NCBI RefSeq assembly: GCF_900089585.1
Contig: NZ_FLRH01000003.1
Span: forward strand, 538,501-602,500
Direction: 5' to 3'
Origin: Micromonospora sediminicola
GTDB taxonomy: Bacteria; Actinomycetota; Actinomycetes; Mycobacteriales; Micromonosporaceae
Length of the DNA: 64,000 nt
A program made the translations under genes and the position numbers. The notes beneath the pieces are model-generated. The model was not told where the DNA came from. It made no database searches and saw only the letters and a program-made list of their open reading frames with translations. Below, piece by piece: positions 39,033-48,385 of the stretch (its first letter is position 1; every line of letters begins with the position of its first letter).

Positions 39033-39836
39033 TCAGACCTTGCGGTAGCGCGCCTCGGTCACCGCGAACAGGCCGTACGCCGTGAACCCGACCCCCACCA
39101 CGAGCAGCAGCCAGGTGCCGTAGCTCTCGTCGGCGAGCGCGCGCAGCGCCGCGTCGAGTCCACGCGCCTTCTCCGGGTCGTACCGCCACGCGGCCACCAC
39201 GAACAGGATCCCGGCGATCGCGTACGCCAGGCCCTTGGCCGTGAAACCCACCGTGCCGAGCCGGCCGACCAGCCGCCGCGTCGCCGCCGCCATCCGGCCG
39301 ACGTGCAGGTGCTTCTCGAAGCGCCTGGTGATCCCGACGATCGCCAGCCAGACGCCGATCCCCGCCAGGACCAGGCCGGCCGTCATGACGGCGACCCGGC
39401 CGGCGTCCGAGGCGAGCAGCCCCGCGGCGGCGTCCTGCTGGGTGTCGGCGCTGGACGACTTCTTGCCGCGCAGCACCTTGACCCCGCTGAACGCGAGGTA
39501 GAGGTAGAACGCCGCCCGGCCGGCCGACGCCGCCCGCTCGCCCAGCCGGCGTTCCCGGACGATCTCCAGCACCTGCCAGACCGCCATGGCCACCAGCCCG
39601 ACGACGATCGCCCCGATGAGCGCCGCGCCGAACGGCTCGTCGGCGATCTGCTGCATGGCGCCCGACTGGTCGCCGTCGGCGGCCGGGCCGCCGAGGGCGA
39701 CCTTCATGATCACGTACGCGAAGAGCAGGTGCAGGATGCCGTAGCCGACGAAGCCGGCCCGGGTCAGGCGCTCCAGCCAGGAGTTGTCGGCGGCACGGGA
39801 GGCGGCCCCGCGCGTCCGCGCGGACAGCGATGACAT
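39033..39836 (-). CDS. DUF1206 domain membrane protein
   Basis: The 267-residue protein has six hydrophobic helices in three tandem pairs, each pair beginning with the family motif G(F/L)xxYGxxxL (ERLTRAGFVGYGILHLLFAY, GRAAFYLYLAFSGVKVLRG, TVGFTAKGLAYAIAGILF). This is the DUF1206 repeat architecture. No function is established for the family. Divergent from the NACHT gene. Confidence 0.88.
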   Translation of the reverse strand: MSSLSARTRGAASRAADNSWLERLTRAGFVGYGILHLLFAYVIMKVALGGPAADGDQSGAMQQIADEPFGAALIGAIVVGLVAMAVWQVLEIVRERRLGERAASAGRAAFYLYLAFSGVKVLRGKKSSSADTQQDAAAGLLASDAGRVAVMTAGLVLAGIGVWLAIVGITRRFEKHLHVGRMAAATRRLVGRLGTVGFTAKGLAYAIAGILFVVAAWRYDPEKARGLDAALRALADESYGTWLLLVVGVGFTAYGLFAVTEARYRKV

Positions 39837-40055
39837 GGACCGTCAATCACCGATCGCGGCTCCCGCCAAACCTCCGGCCCCGGCGTGCGCGATGAAATGA
39901 CCGCCTTCAACCCCTTGCCTCCCATTTATCGGGTGAATGAAATGAATGAGCGGCAAGTCGTGCTAAAGCCTTCGCCCCGGTGCGGAATCGATAGCTTTCC
40001 GTCAGTGAAGTTTCTATCCTTGAAGGATCCGATCGCCCGCAGCGAAAGGGGCGGC

Positions 40056-43000
40056 ATGCCGCGCCGTTCGAGCCTCAGCTATCGAGATGCGTTACGACTG
40101 TTGGCTCCCGGCAGCACGCGCATCGCCGAGACCGACAAGGTCGTCAACGCGGGAATCCTGGGCGCCGGCGCGCTCTCGCACGGCGCGGCGCTGGCCCTGC
40201 TCGGTCCGAAGAACGCGCTCATGCAACTCGTCCGGGACGCCACCGGCAACCAGGCCGGCCGGATACGCGCATCCGGCGGAAAGGCGTACTACGAACTGTT
40301 GGAGGCCAGCCACACGGTGCTGGCGCTGTCCGCGTTCTTCGACGGATTCCGGGACGAGGTGGGCCCGGGATTCGACCGGCTGGAACTGACCGACGCGGAA
40401 AAGGTCGCCATGGTGCCGGCCGAGCGACGTCGACACACCCTGCCCCAGGAAATCGACGCCGGATACTTTCCGCTGCCGTCGTCGGTGCACGGCATGGACG
40501 ACACCCGGCGGGACGTCGAGGCGGCCTACGTCACCCTCTACGACGCCACCATCGCCTTCTGCGACGGCCTCGCCGCCTGGCCGGCGGTGCGGCGCGGGCT
40601 GGACCTCACCTCGCTGCGGTCCCGTGTGGTCGCCCGCAGCATGTGGCACTACGAGGACCGCTTCGACCGGCTCGCCACCGACCTGCCGGAATTCGGGTTC
40701 CGGATGGTCCGGCAGGCGATCGAGCACAACCTGGTCGACAACCGGAAGCTGACCGCCGAGGTCACGGAACGGCTGGACGCGCTGGCGGACCTGTCCCGCA
40801 ACCTGGCCGGGCTGGCCGGCCCGGCCGCGCCCGAGCCGGACCGGCTGCGGGAATCCCTCGACCGGCTCGCCGGCTCGCTGGGCGCGGTGTTCCGGCAGCC
40901 GCTGCTGCGGATCAAGGACATCGACTTCCACCTGCGGCTGCCCACCGTGGAGCGGGGGTTCATCAGCCCCGACTTCCGGGTCGCGGAATACGACAAGCGC
41001 GCCGCGCCGGAGCGGGAGCGCTGGTGGGAGGAGCAGCCGCGCAGCGGCGACCTGGTCGGGTTCCTCTCCGACTACCTGACCGACCCGGCGAGCCTGCACC
41101 GCCCGCTGCTGGTCCTCGGTCAGCCCGGCGCCGGCAAGACGCTGCTGACCCGGGTGATCGCGGCCCGGCTGCCGGCGAACCGGTTCACCGCCATCGTCGT
41201 ACCGCTGCGCCGGATGTCCGGGGACACCTCGCCGACCGAGCAGATCGAGTCGGCGATCGAGCAGCTGATGGACGAACGCATCCGGTGGGCGGACCTGCGC
41301 CGCGCCACGAGCACCACCACGGTCGTGGTCGTCTTCGACGGGTTCGACGAACTCGTCCAGGTCACCGGCACCGCCCACTCCCAGTACATCGACCGGGTTG
41401 CCGAGTTCCAGGAGGCCCAGTGGGACCTGGGCTACTCGGTCATCCCGGTGATCACCTCACGGATGCTGGTGATGGACCGGGCCAGCGTGCCCCAGGGCAC
41501 GGTGCTGGTCCGGCTGGAGGACCTGACCGACGCGCAGGTGACGACCTGGGTGTCGGCCGTCAACGGCGCCAACGAGGACCGGTCCGGCTACCGTCGCCTG
41601 TCCGCCCGCGACCTGCTGTCGCACGGCGAGCTGGCCCGGCAGCCGCTGCTGCTCACCCTGCTGGCCATCTACTACGACGAGCACCGGGTGGAGGGACCCC
41701 CCGACCTGGGCATCTCCCGGTCCGACCTGTTCACCGGCCTGCTCACCGCCTTCATCCGGCGGCAGATCGGCGAGAAGGCGCCGGGCGACCTGTCGCAACG
41801 CGAGCGGGAGGCCCGGGAACACCGGCTGCGGCGCGACCTGGCGATCACCGCGTTCGCCATGTTCAACCGCAACCGGGAACTGGTGAACCGGGCCGCGCTC
41901 CGCGACGACCTGGGCTGCTTCGGCTCCGGCTCCGGCGACGGCACCCGGTTCGAGCTCGGCGACGTGCTAGGGCCGGAGCAACTGGTCACCGCCGCCTTCT
42001 TCGTCGTGTACGGCCCGGACGACCTCCAGGGCGAGGACGCCCGCCGGACCTACGAGTTCCTGCACGCGACGATCGGCGACTTCCTGATCGCGGAATACGT
42101 GATCGGGTCGCTGCGGGAACTGGCCGAGCTGCGGCGGCGCACCCGCACCCCGGCCGGCTTCGGCTACCAGCTGGACACCGGCCAGTTCCGCGCCCTGCTC
42201 TCCCACCAGCCCCTGGTGAAACGGGAGGCGGTGGTCGGGTTCGCCCGGGAACTCAGCGCCCGGCACCCGGAGGAGCGTGGCGCGATCATCGAGACCGTCG
42301 CCGAGCTGCTGGCCGAGGCGCGGCAGCGGGGCAACGTCGCCGGGGTGGACGGCTACCGGCCGTCCCCCTACGACCCGGTGCGGCTGCTCGCCGCGTACAC
42401 CGCCAACCTGGTCGCGCTGGCCGCGCTGGTGTCGCCCGACGGCGTACGGCACACCGACCTGATGGACGACGAGACCTGGGTCTCCACGGTCCGGCTGTGG
42501 CGGGCCGGGCTCGACGAGAAGGGCCAGCTCGCCATGATCAGCTGGCTGGGGCGGGACGCCGACGGCCGGATCACCGCCGAACGGCGGCGCGAGCGCCGGG
42601 GCGAGACCGTGAGCGTGGCCGCCGAGGAGGCCCGGCTGCTCGGCGACATCACCACGTACGGCCAGTTGCAGGCCGGCGCGCGGACGTGGCGCGGCCGGCA
42701 GCCGGACAGTTTCGAGGCCGGCCGGTTCCACGCGGACCTGGTGTCGCTGGCCACCCGGCGTTGGCCGGTGCCGTCGTTGCACCAGCTCATCCTCTACGAC
42801 GAGCGCAGCTACCGGCGGCTGTGGGAACGGGCCGTCGAATCGCCGGCGGCGGTGTCCAGCACCAGCGCCACGGTGCTGCTGGAATGCCTCGCCGAGGACG
42901 GCGCGCAGCTGCCCCGCGAGGTGGTCTGCGGGTTGACCCGGGTGGCGCTGGACCGACTGCCCCGGTCGGTGACCGCGCCCCCGGAGCTGATCATCTCGTG

Positions 43001-43499
43001 CCCGTACCTGATCGACGAGTTTCCCGAGCTGCTCGACTCGATCGGCACGCCGGAGGACCACGCGGTCCTGCACGCGCTGATCCTCCGGCACGGGCTCGAC
43101 CGGCTGCCGGCGGAGTACGTGCCCCGGGTGCGGGCGGTGCTCGCCGACATCGAGGGGCGGCTCGCCGAGTTGCCCCTGGAGGACGGGGTGGTCTCCGCCG
43201 AGATGGCGGAGCAGTTCGCCGCCGCGCGGGTCGACAACCGCACCGCGTTGTGGTTGCTGATGGCGCTGAGCGAGTACGCCGACCTGGCCTGGCGGAAGAT
43301 CCGGCCCGGCACCATGGCGGCCCTGCTCGCGCACCGGCTGCCCGACGAGTTCCTCGACGAGACGAGCCTGTGCCGGCTGCTCCTCGACTACCTGCGGGCG
43401 CACGACCGGGTGCCCGCCGACGTCACGTTGACGGCCGCCGTCGACACGCTGCGCGTCCTCGCGGCGACCGATCAGGGCCCGGCCGCCGATGCGGTCTGA
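40056..43499 (+). CDS. NACHT-domain NTPase, NLR-like, possible defence or signalling protein
   Basis: The 1147-residue protein has an N-terminal helical region (1-100; SYRDALRLLAPG, NALMQLVRDATGNQAGRIRASGG), like the NACHT-associated helical modules of actinobacterial proteins. This is followed by a linker and the NACHT ATPase with Walker A GQPGAGKT (355-362) and the diagnostic NACHT Walker B FDGFDEL (427-433). A winged-helix and long helical region of about 550 residues follows and could sense ligands. Some bacterial NACHT proteins are antiphage effectors with NLR-like architecture. Here no nuclease effector domain is visible. ATG 40056 with AAAGGGG is preferred to the poorly coding upstream extension. 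Confidence 0.85.
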   Translation: MPRRSSLSYRDALRLLAPGSTRIAETDKVVNAGILGAGALSHGAALALLGPKNALMQLVRDATGNQAGRIRASGGKAYYELLEASHTVLALSAFFDGFRDEVGPGFDRLELTDAEKVAMVPAERRRHTLPQEIDAGYFPLPSSVHGMDDTRRDVEAAYVTLYDATIAFCDGLAAWPAVRRGLDLTSLRSRVVARSMWHYEDRFDRLATDLPEFGFRMVRQAIEHNLVDNRKLTAEVTERLDALADLSRNLAGLAGPAAPEPDRLRESLDRLAGSLGAVFRQPLLRIKDIDFHLRLPTVERGFISPDFRVAEYDKRAAPERERWWEEQPRSGDLVGFLSDYLTDPASLHRPLLVLGQPGAGKTLLTRVIAARLPANRFTAIVVPLRRMSGDTSPTEQIESAIEQLMDERIRWADLRRATSTTTVVVVFDGFDELVQVTGTAHSQYIDRVAEFQEAQWDLGYSVIPVITSRMLVMDRASVPQGTVLVRLEDLTDAQVTTWVSAVNGANEDRSGYRRLSARDLLSHGELARQPLLLTLLAIYYDEHRVEGPPDLGISRSDLFTGLLTAFIRRQIGEKAPGDLSQREREAREHRLRRDLAITAFAMFNRNRELVNRAALRDDLGCFGSGSGDGTRFELGDVLGPEQLVTAAFFVVYGPDDLQGEDARRTYEFLHATIGDFLIAEYVIGSLRELAELRRRTRTPAGFGYQLDTGQFRALLSHQPLVKREAVVGFARELSARHPEERGAIIETVAELLAEARQRGNVAGVDGYRPSPYDPVRLLAAYTANLVALAALVSPDGVRHTDLMDDETWVSTVRLWRAGLDEKGQLAMISWLGRDADGRITAERRRERRGETVSVAAEEARLLGDITTYGQLQAGARTWRGRQPDSFEAGRFHADLVSLATRRWPVPSLHQLILYDERSYRRLWERAVESPAAVSSTSATVLLECLAEDGAQLPREVVCGLTRVALDRLPRSVTAPPELIISCPYLIDEFPELLDSIGTPEDHAVLHALILRHGLDRLPAEYVPRVRAVLADIEGRLAELPLEDGVVSAEMAEQFAAARVDNRTALWLLMALSEYADLAWRKIRPGTMAALLAHRLPDEFLDETSLCRLLLDYLRAHDRVPADVTLTAAVDTLRVLAATDQGPAADAV

Positions 43500-44472
43500 C
43501 CGCGCGCCCGGCCGGCCCGCCACCCCCGCCACCACCGTCCCGGAGGCCCGGTTGTCACACCCGCCCACGCACCGCGCGCACATCGTCCGATCCGGAAGGC
43601 GGAGCCTGGCCGTCGACGTGGCCGGCGCGGAGCGCGGCTGGCCGGTGTTCCTGATGCACGGCACGCCGGGCAGCCGCAACGGGCCGCGCCCGCGGTCGAG
43701 TGTGCTCTACCGGCTCGGCGTCCGGCTGATCTCCTACGACCGACCGGGTTACGGCGGCTCCAGCCGGCTGCCGGGCCGCCGGGTGGCCGACGCCGCCGCC
43801 GACGTCGCGGCCATCGCCGACGACCTGGGCCTGGACGAGTTCTCGGTGGTCGGCCGCTCCGGGGGCGGCCCGCACGCCCTGGCCTGCGCGGCGCTGCTGC
43901 CGGAGCGGGTACGGCGCACCGCCGTGCTGGTCGGCCTCGCCCCGGCCGGCGCGACCGGACTGGACTGGTTCGGCGGCATGACGGAGGCGAACGTCCGCGA
44001 CTACGGGACCGCCGAGCACGACGAGGTGGTCCTCGCCGAGCAGTTGCGCCTGCGGGCGGAGCGGACGATCGACGACCCGGGCTCGTTGCTGGCGCTGCTG
44101 GTCGAGCAGATGACCGAGGCCGACCGTCGGGTGGTGGCCGGGGTGCCGATCCGCCGGCAGTTGACCGACGCCTACGCCGAGGCGCTGCGGCGGGGGCCGG
44201 ACGGCTGGATCGACGACGTCCTCGCGCTGCGCGCCGACTGGGGCATCTCGCTGGCGGAGATCCGGATGCCGGTACGGCTGTGGCACGGCGCCGACGACAA
44301 CTTCGCCCCGGCCAGCCACACCCGGTGGCTGGCCGGTCGGATCCCCGGCGCGCAACTGCACGTGCAGCACCGCAGCGCGCACTTCGGCGCGGTCGAGGTG
44401 CTGCCGGAGATGCTGGCCTGGCTGACCCGCCCGTCGGAGCGGACCCCGGTCAGATCGGATGCGGGTCGATGA
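43489..44472 (+). CDS. Alpha/beta-hydrolase fold protein
   Basis: The 327-residue protein has MHGTPGSR (oxyanion hole), SYDRPGYGGSS, nucleophile elbow VGRSGGGPHA with Ser as nucleophile, acid in WHGADDNFAP, and His in RSAHFGAV. It overlaps the NACHT gene by 11 bp when started at ATG 43489. A TTG at 43552 with GGAGG 5 bp upstream would remove a disordered 21-residue leader and may be the true start. It could cooperate with the NACHT protein, but hydrolase substrates cannot be inferred. It converges on fxsT with a 23-bp overlap. Confidence 0.87.
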   Translation: MRSDRAPGRPATPATTVPEARLSHPPTHRAHIVRSGRRSLAVDVAGAERGWPVFLMHGTPGSRNGPRPRSSVLYRLGVRLISYDRPGYGGSSRLPGRRVADAAADVAAIADDLGLDEFSVVGRSGGGPHALACAALLPERVRRTAVLVGLAPAGATGLDWFGGMTEANVRDYGTAEHDEVVLAEQLRLRAERTIDDPGSLLALLVEQMTEADRRVVAGVPIRRQLTDAYAEALRRGPDGWIDDVLALRADWGISLAEIRMPVRLWHGADDNFAPASHTRWLAGRIPGAQLHVQHRSAHFGAVEVLPEMLAWLTRPSERTPVRSDAGR

Positions 44473-47400
44473 TCCGCCGCTGGAACCGGTGCTGGCGGAG
44501 CGCCTCGACCGCCGGATGGTGCTCGCCCAGCCGGCGGGCGAGCTTGTCGGCGACGGTCTCGATCTCGGCCCGCCGGCCGGATTCCATCCGCTCCCGCATC
44601 AGCACCAGGTTGGCCCGGCAGCGCAGCGCGTTCGGATGCTCCGGTTGGAGCACGCGGTCGAGACCACGGGAGGCACGCTGCAACAGCTCCAGCGCCGCCC
44701 GGTCCGCCGCCTCCCGGCCCTCCGGCGGGTCCGGCTGCTCGGCGAGACAGATGGCCTGGTTCATCCAACCGGAGAGGGGGTACGGGTGCGCGTCGCCGAG
44801 CACGGCGGCGAGTGCGTCCGCCGAGCTGCCGGCGAGCTGCCGCGCCTCGACGAAGTCCCCGGCGCGACGGGCCACCATCGCCAGGTTGACCTGGCAGACC
44901 AGGGTCAACGGGTGCTCGGGGCCGAGGTTGCGCCGGTAGATGCGGTGCACCTCGGTGAGTTCCCGGCTGGCCCGCTGGTGGAGGTCGACGGTGAGCAGGT
45001 TGATCGACAGGCTCAGCCGGCAGGTGAGGGTCTCCGGGTTGTCCGGCCCGAACCGTTCGGTCAGCAGCTCGTAGGCGGCCTCGAGCAGCTTGCCCGCCTC
45101 GACCGCGTACCCGGCCGCGCGCAGCGACACCGCCAGGTTCGTCTGCGTCCGCAGGGTGATCAGGTGTTCGGCGCCGGCGGTGTGCAGCAGGTCCCGGTGG
45201 ACGGCCCGCAGCCGGGCGATCGACTGCTCGTAGTCGCCGGCGTCGCGCATGTCGATGCCCACGTAGGCGGAGGAGGCCAGCGTGTCCGGGTGGCTGTCGG
45301 TGAGGGTGCCGCGGCGCCCCTCCAGCACCATCTCGTCGTTCTTGCGCGCCTCCTGGAAGTCTCCCATCAGGCGCTGGGTGCTGGCCAGGTTGTTCAGGGC
45401 GGCGAGGGTACGCGGATGGTCCTCGGCGAAGAGGCGTTTCCAGGCGTTGAAGGTGATCTCGTCGAGGCGCAGCGCCTCGCTGTACATGCCCATGCCGCGC
45501 AGGTCGCGCGCCAGCCCGCCCGCCGTCATCAGGGTGTGCGGGTGGTCGTCGCCGAGCAGTTCCCGCTGGGCCGCGAGCACCTTCTCGTCCAGCGCCCGGG
45601 AATCCTTGAACTGCCCCAGGAAGGCGAGGATGTTGGCGAGGTTGAACTGGAGGTGCAGCAACTGCCGGCGCAGGTCCTCCCGCGCCCGCTCGTCGGTCTC
45701 CTCCGCCAGCATCCCCTTCCAGGTCCGGACGACCTCCTCGCCGAGCCGGCGGCCGGTCTCCAGGTCGCCCCGCAACTGGAGGTAGCGGACCCGGTCGATC
45801 ATCAGCGCCCGCACCTCGACCTTCCGGCTGAGCGCCGCCTTCGACGGCTCCAGGTGCGGCCAGATCACCCGGAACTTGGGCCAGTTGACCGGGTCGTCGA
45901 CCTCGCCCTCGGGCCGGAAGGCGGCCAGCACGAGGTGGACCTGGGCGCGCGCCTCGTCGAGTTCCTCCTCCGTCATCCGGGACCGGACGGCGTGCTGGAG
46001 CAGGCGGTGCATGAGCACGAGCCCGCCCCGGCTCCGCTCGCCGCCGGACGGGTTGTCGGCCCGGAGGTCGACCCGGACCAGGGCGAGCCGGTTGGCCTGC
46101 TGCACCAGCTGCTGGCGGACCAGGCGCTCCTTCGCCTGTGGGTGGAACGGCACCAGCGCCTCGGCGAACTTGTTGCTGTAGACCAGGTCGGCCGAGATCT
46201 CCGGCGCGAACACCGAGCAGAGCTGGAGCACCCGGTAGGCCGCCGGGTTCCGGGTGCGCAGGTGGTTGAGGGACAACTCCCAGGTGGCCTCCACCGAGAC
46301 GTTGCTGTTCGGTTCCATCACCGCGCCCGGGCCGAAGCGGGCGATCTCGGTGAGGTAGCTGTCGACCGAGTGGCCGGTGTCGGCCAGCCAGGCCGCCGCG
46401 GCGGTGACCGCGATCGGCAGGTCGCCCAGCAGGGAGGCGATCTTGTCGGCCTGGTCCGGCCGCATGTTCGGCACCCGCTCGGTGAGGTGCTGGATGCTCT
46501 CCGCCCGCTTGAACACGTCGACCTGCACGGTGGTCGCCCGCTCCACCCACTGGAGGTTGCGGGACGTGATCAGGACGTGGCCCTTGCCGTCCGGCACGTA
46601 GGGCAGCACGCCCTCGACCTCGTCGGCGTTGTCCATGATGAGCAGCCACCGCAGGTCGGTGTGGCGCAACGCCTGGAGGACCAGCCGGGCGTTCTCCCGG
46701 TTCGACTCCGACGCCTGCACGCCGAGGTAGGGCGCCAGGTCGCCGATCGCGGACTCGATGAACGGCACCTGGTCGGCGTCGACCCACCACACCATGTCGT
46801 ACGCGGCGCGGTAGCGGTGGGCGTACTCCAGCGCCAGCTGGCTCTTGCCGATGCCGCCCATGCCCTGCAACGCCACCGGCCCGGTGCCGGCCAGCACCAC
46901 CTTCGGGCTGCTGCGCAGCAGCGTCCGCAGCTCCCGCAGGTCCGCCTCCCGGCCGGTGAAGCGCTTGTTCCGGCCGGGCACCTCGAAGACGCTGTTGTCC
47001 CGGCCGGGAAACCGGGGGCCGGTCGGCAGCTCGACGTCGGCGCTCGCGCCCTCCCGCCCGACGAGCCGCAGGATGCGGGTCGCCGCGGTCCGGGCCTCCA
47101 GCCCGGCGACCGAGACGCTGTGCGCGGCCGGCACGTTGGCCAGCCGCCGCACGTCCGCGACGTAGACGACCAACGGCACCTGGTCGGGTGAGCGGTCCGG
47201 CGCGGCGAGCACGGCCTCCTCGGTGGCGTTGGCCTCGGAGACGATGATCAGCTCCCGGGCCGTGCGGGGCGTCTCGTCGTCGGCGAACCAGGGGTCGGTC
47301 ACCCGGACGTCGGCCGAGGCGAGCAGGTTGCCGATCCACTCCGCCCACACCCGGTCGTACGGGTCGTGCCGCAGCAGGATCTCGTTCTCCACCGAGGTGG

Positions 47401-48385
47401 ACGTGCGGGTGAACCGGGCGTTGACCCGGTCACGCACCGCGCCGCTCATCGGGGGCAGCGACTCCACCTCGCCCCGGGTGATCTCCCGGGCCAGCACCTC
47501 GTACGCCGACAGCAGCGAACCGTTGACGCCGGGCTGGTCGGCGAAGGTCGCCAGCAACTCCTCGTACGCGTAGTAGGCCTGGTAGGGGACCTGCATCCGG
47601 GCCCAGTAGCGGTCGCGTTCGGCCTCGCTCATCCCGCTCGGCAGGCCGCTGAAGCGCTGCCGGGCCACAGCCCGCCCGGTGTCCGCCTTGATCTTCTCGG
47701 CCGGGTCGATCCGCATCGGCACGGGCAGCACCCGGATCCGCCGCGAGCCGTAGCGGTGCTCGACCAGTCGGGCCACCTTGGCCGCCCCGGTGATGCCCTG
47801 CTCGCTCAGGGTGAAGCAGGTGACGAGCACGTCCGGGAGCTGGATGGTGCAGATGTCGGCGACGTCGGAGAAGCCGGTGCGGCTGTCGATCAGGACGTAG
47901 TCGTAGTTGCGCTTCATGTCGGCGCGCAGCGCGTCGAAGAAGTGGCCGCCGCCCTGCCGCTCGTAGAACTCGTCCCAGTTCATCCCGGCCAGCGCGCCGG
48001 CGTAGTCGTTGTTCTGCTGGCCCGCCGAGAGGAAGTCGAGCGTGCCGTCACCGGGGAAGTTCGACCAGTTCAGCGAGAACGAGTACTTGTGCACGCGGGC
48101 GTACTGCTCGTGCCAGCGGTCGTCGCCCTTGTCCTGCGTGGTGGTGGTCGCCCACTCGTACTCCCGGATCAGGTCGATCACCCCGCCGGTGCTCTCCAGC
48201 GCGTCGCGGTCGATGAACGGCGCGAAGAAGCGCGCCAGCCCGGGGGATTCCAGGTCCCAGTCGACGGCCAGGACCCGCTTGCCGTTGGCGGCGAGGATCC
48301 ACGCCACGTTGGCCAGGGCCATGGTCCGGCCGGTGCCGCCCTTGTAGGAGTAGAAGGTGACGACCTGTCCCTCGGGTCGGGTCAT
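44450..48385 (-). CDS. fxsT: FxSxx-COOH system tetratricopeptide protein FxsT (ParA-like + NB-ARC + TPR)
   Basis: The 1311-residue protein has several parts. Residues 1-300 are a ParA/MinD-like ATPase with deviant Walker A KGGTGRT (15-21) and VLIDSRTGFSDVAD. Residues about 330-450 resemble a TIR-like/second signalling domain (ELIIVSEANATEE...VPLVVYVADVRRL). An NB-ARC/AP-ATPase follows, with Walker A GMGGIGKS (508-515) and LLIMDNADEVEG. The C-terminal about 430 residues are tandem TPR units with the kinesin-light-chain-like H/P-x-T-L motif (HPHTLMTAGGLARDL, HPRTLAALNNLAS). This is the architecture of the large TPR protein encoded with FxSxx-COOH peptides. AAGGAG upstream; ATG overlaps the fxsC stop by 4 bp. 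Confidence 0.88.
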   Translation of the reverse strand: MTRPEGQVVTFYSYKGGTGRTMALANVAWILAANGKRVLAVDWDLESPGLARFFAPFIDRDALESTGGVIDLIREYEWATTTTQDKGDDRWHEQYARVHKYSFSLNWSNFPGDGTLDFLSAGQQNNDYAGALAGMNWDEFYERQGGGHFFDALRADMKRNYDYVLIDSRTGFSDVADICTIQLPDVLVTCFTLSEQGITGAAKVARLVEHRYGSRRIRVLPVPMRIDPAEKIKADTGRAVARQRFSGLPSGMSEAERDRYWARMQVPYQAYYAYEELLATFADQPGVNGSLLSAYEVLAREITRGEVESLPPMSGAVRDRVNARFTRTSTSVENEILLRHDPYDRVWAEWIGNLLASADVRVTDPWFADDETPRTARELIIVSEANATEEAVLAAPDRSPDQVPLVVYVADVRRLANVPAAHSVSVAGLEARTAATRILRLVGREGASADVELPTGPRFPGRDNSVFEVPGRNKRFTGREADLRELRTLLRSSPKVVLAGTGPVALQGMGGIGKSQLALEYAHRYRAAYDMVWWVDADQVPFIESAIGDLAPYLGVQASESNRENARLVLQALRHTDLRWLLIMDNADEVEGVLPYVPDGKGHVLITSRNLQWVERATTVQVDVFKRAESIQHLTERVPNMRPDQADKIASLLGDLPIAVTAAAAWLADTGHSVDSYLTEIARFGPGAVMEPNSNVSVEATWELSLNHLRTRNPAAYRVLQLCSVFAPEISADLVYSNKFAEALVPFHPQAKERLVRQQLVQQANRLALVRVDLRADNPSGGERSRGGLVLMHRLLQHAVRSRMTEEELDEARAQVHLVLAAFRPEGEVDDPVNWPKFRVIWPHLEPSKAALSRKVEVRALMIDRVRYLQLRGDLETGRRLGEEVVRTWKGMLAEETDERAREDLRRQLLHLQFNLANILAFLGQFKDSRALDEKVLAAQRELLGDDHPHTLMTAGGLARDLRGMGMYSEALRLDEITFNAWKRLFAEDHPRTLAALNNLASTQRLMGDFQEARKNDEMVLEGRRGTLTDSHPDTLASSAYVGIDMRDAGDYEQSIARLRAVHRDLLHTAGAEHLITLRTQTNLAVSLRAAGYAVEAGKLLEAAYELLTERFGPDNPETLTCRLSLSINLLTVDLHQRASRELTEVHRIYRRNLGPEHPLTLVCQVNLAMVARRAGDFVEARQLAGSSADALAAVLGDAHPYPLSGWMNQAICLAEQPDPPEGREAADRAALELLQRASRGLDRVLQPEHPNALRCRANLVLMRERMESGRRAEIETVADKLARRLGEHHPAVEALRQHRFQRRIIDPHPI

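Noticed and set aside
39885..40055. 57-codon N-terminal extension of the NACHT protein
   Set aside because: AT-rich codons unlike the rest, and a good ribosome binding site directly before ATG 40056.
41967..43679. 570-codon minus-strand frame antisense to the NACHT gene
   Set aside because: Shadow of a conserved plus-strand NTPase; Pro/Arg/His-rich with no motifs.
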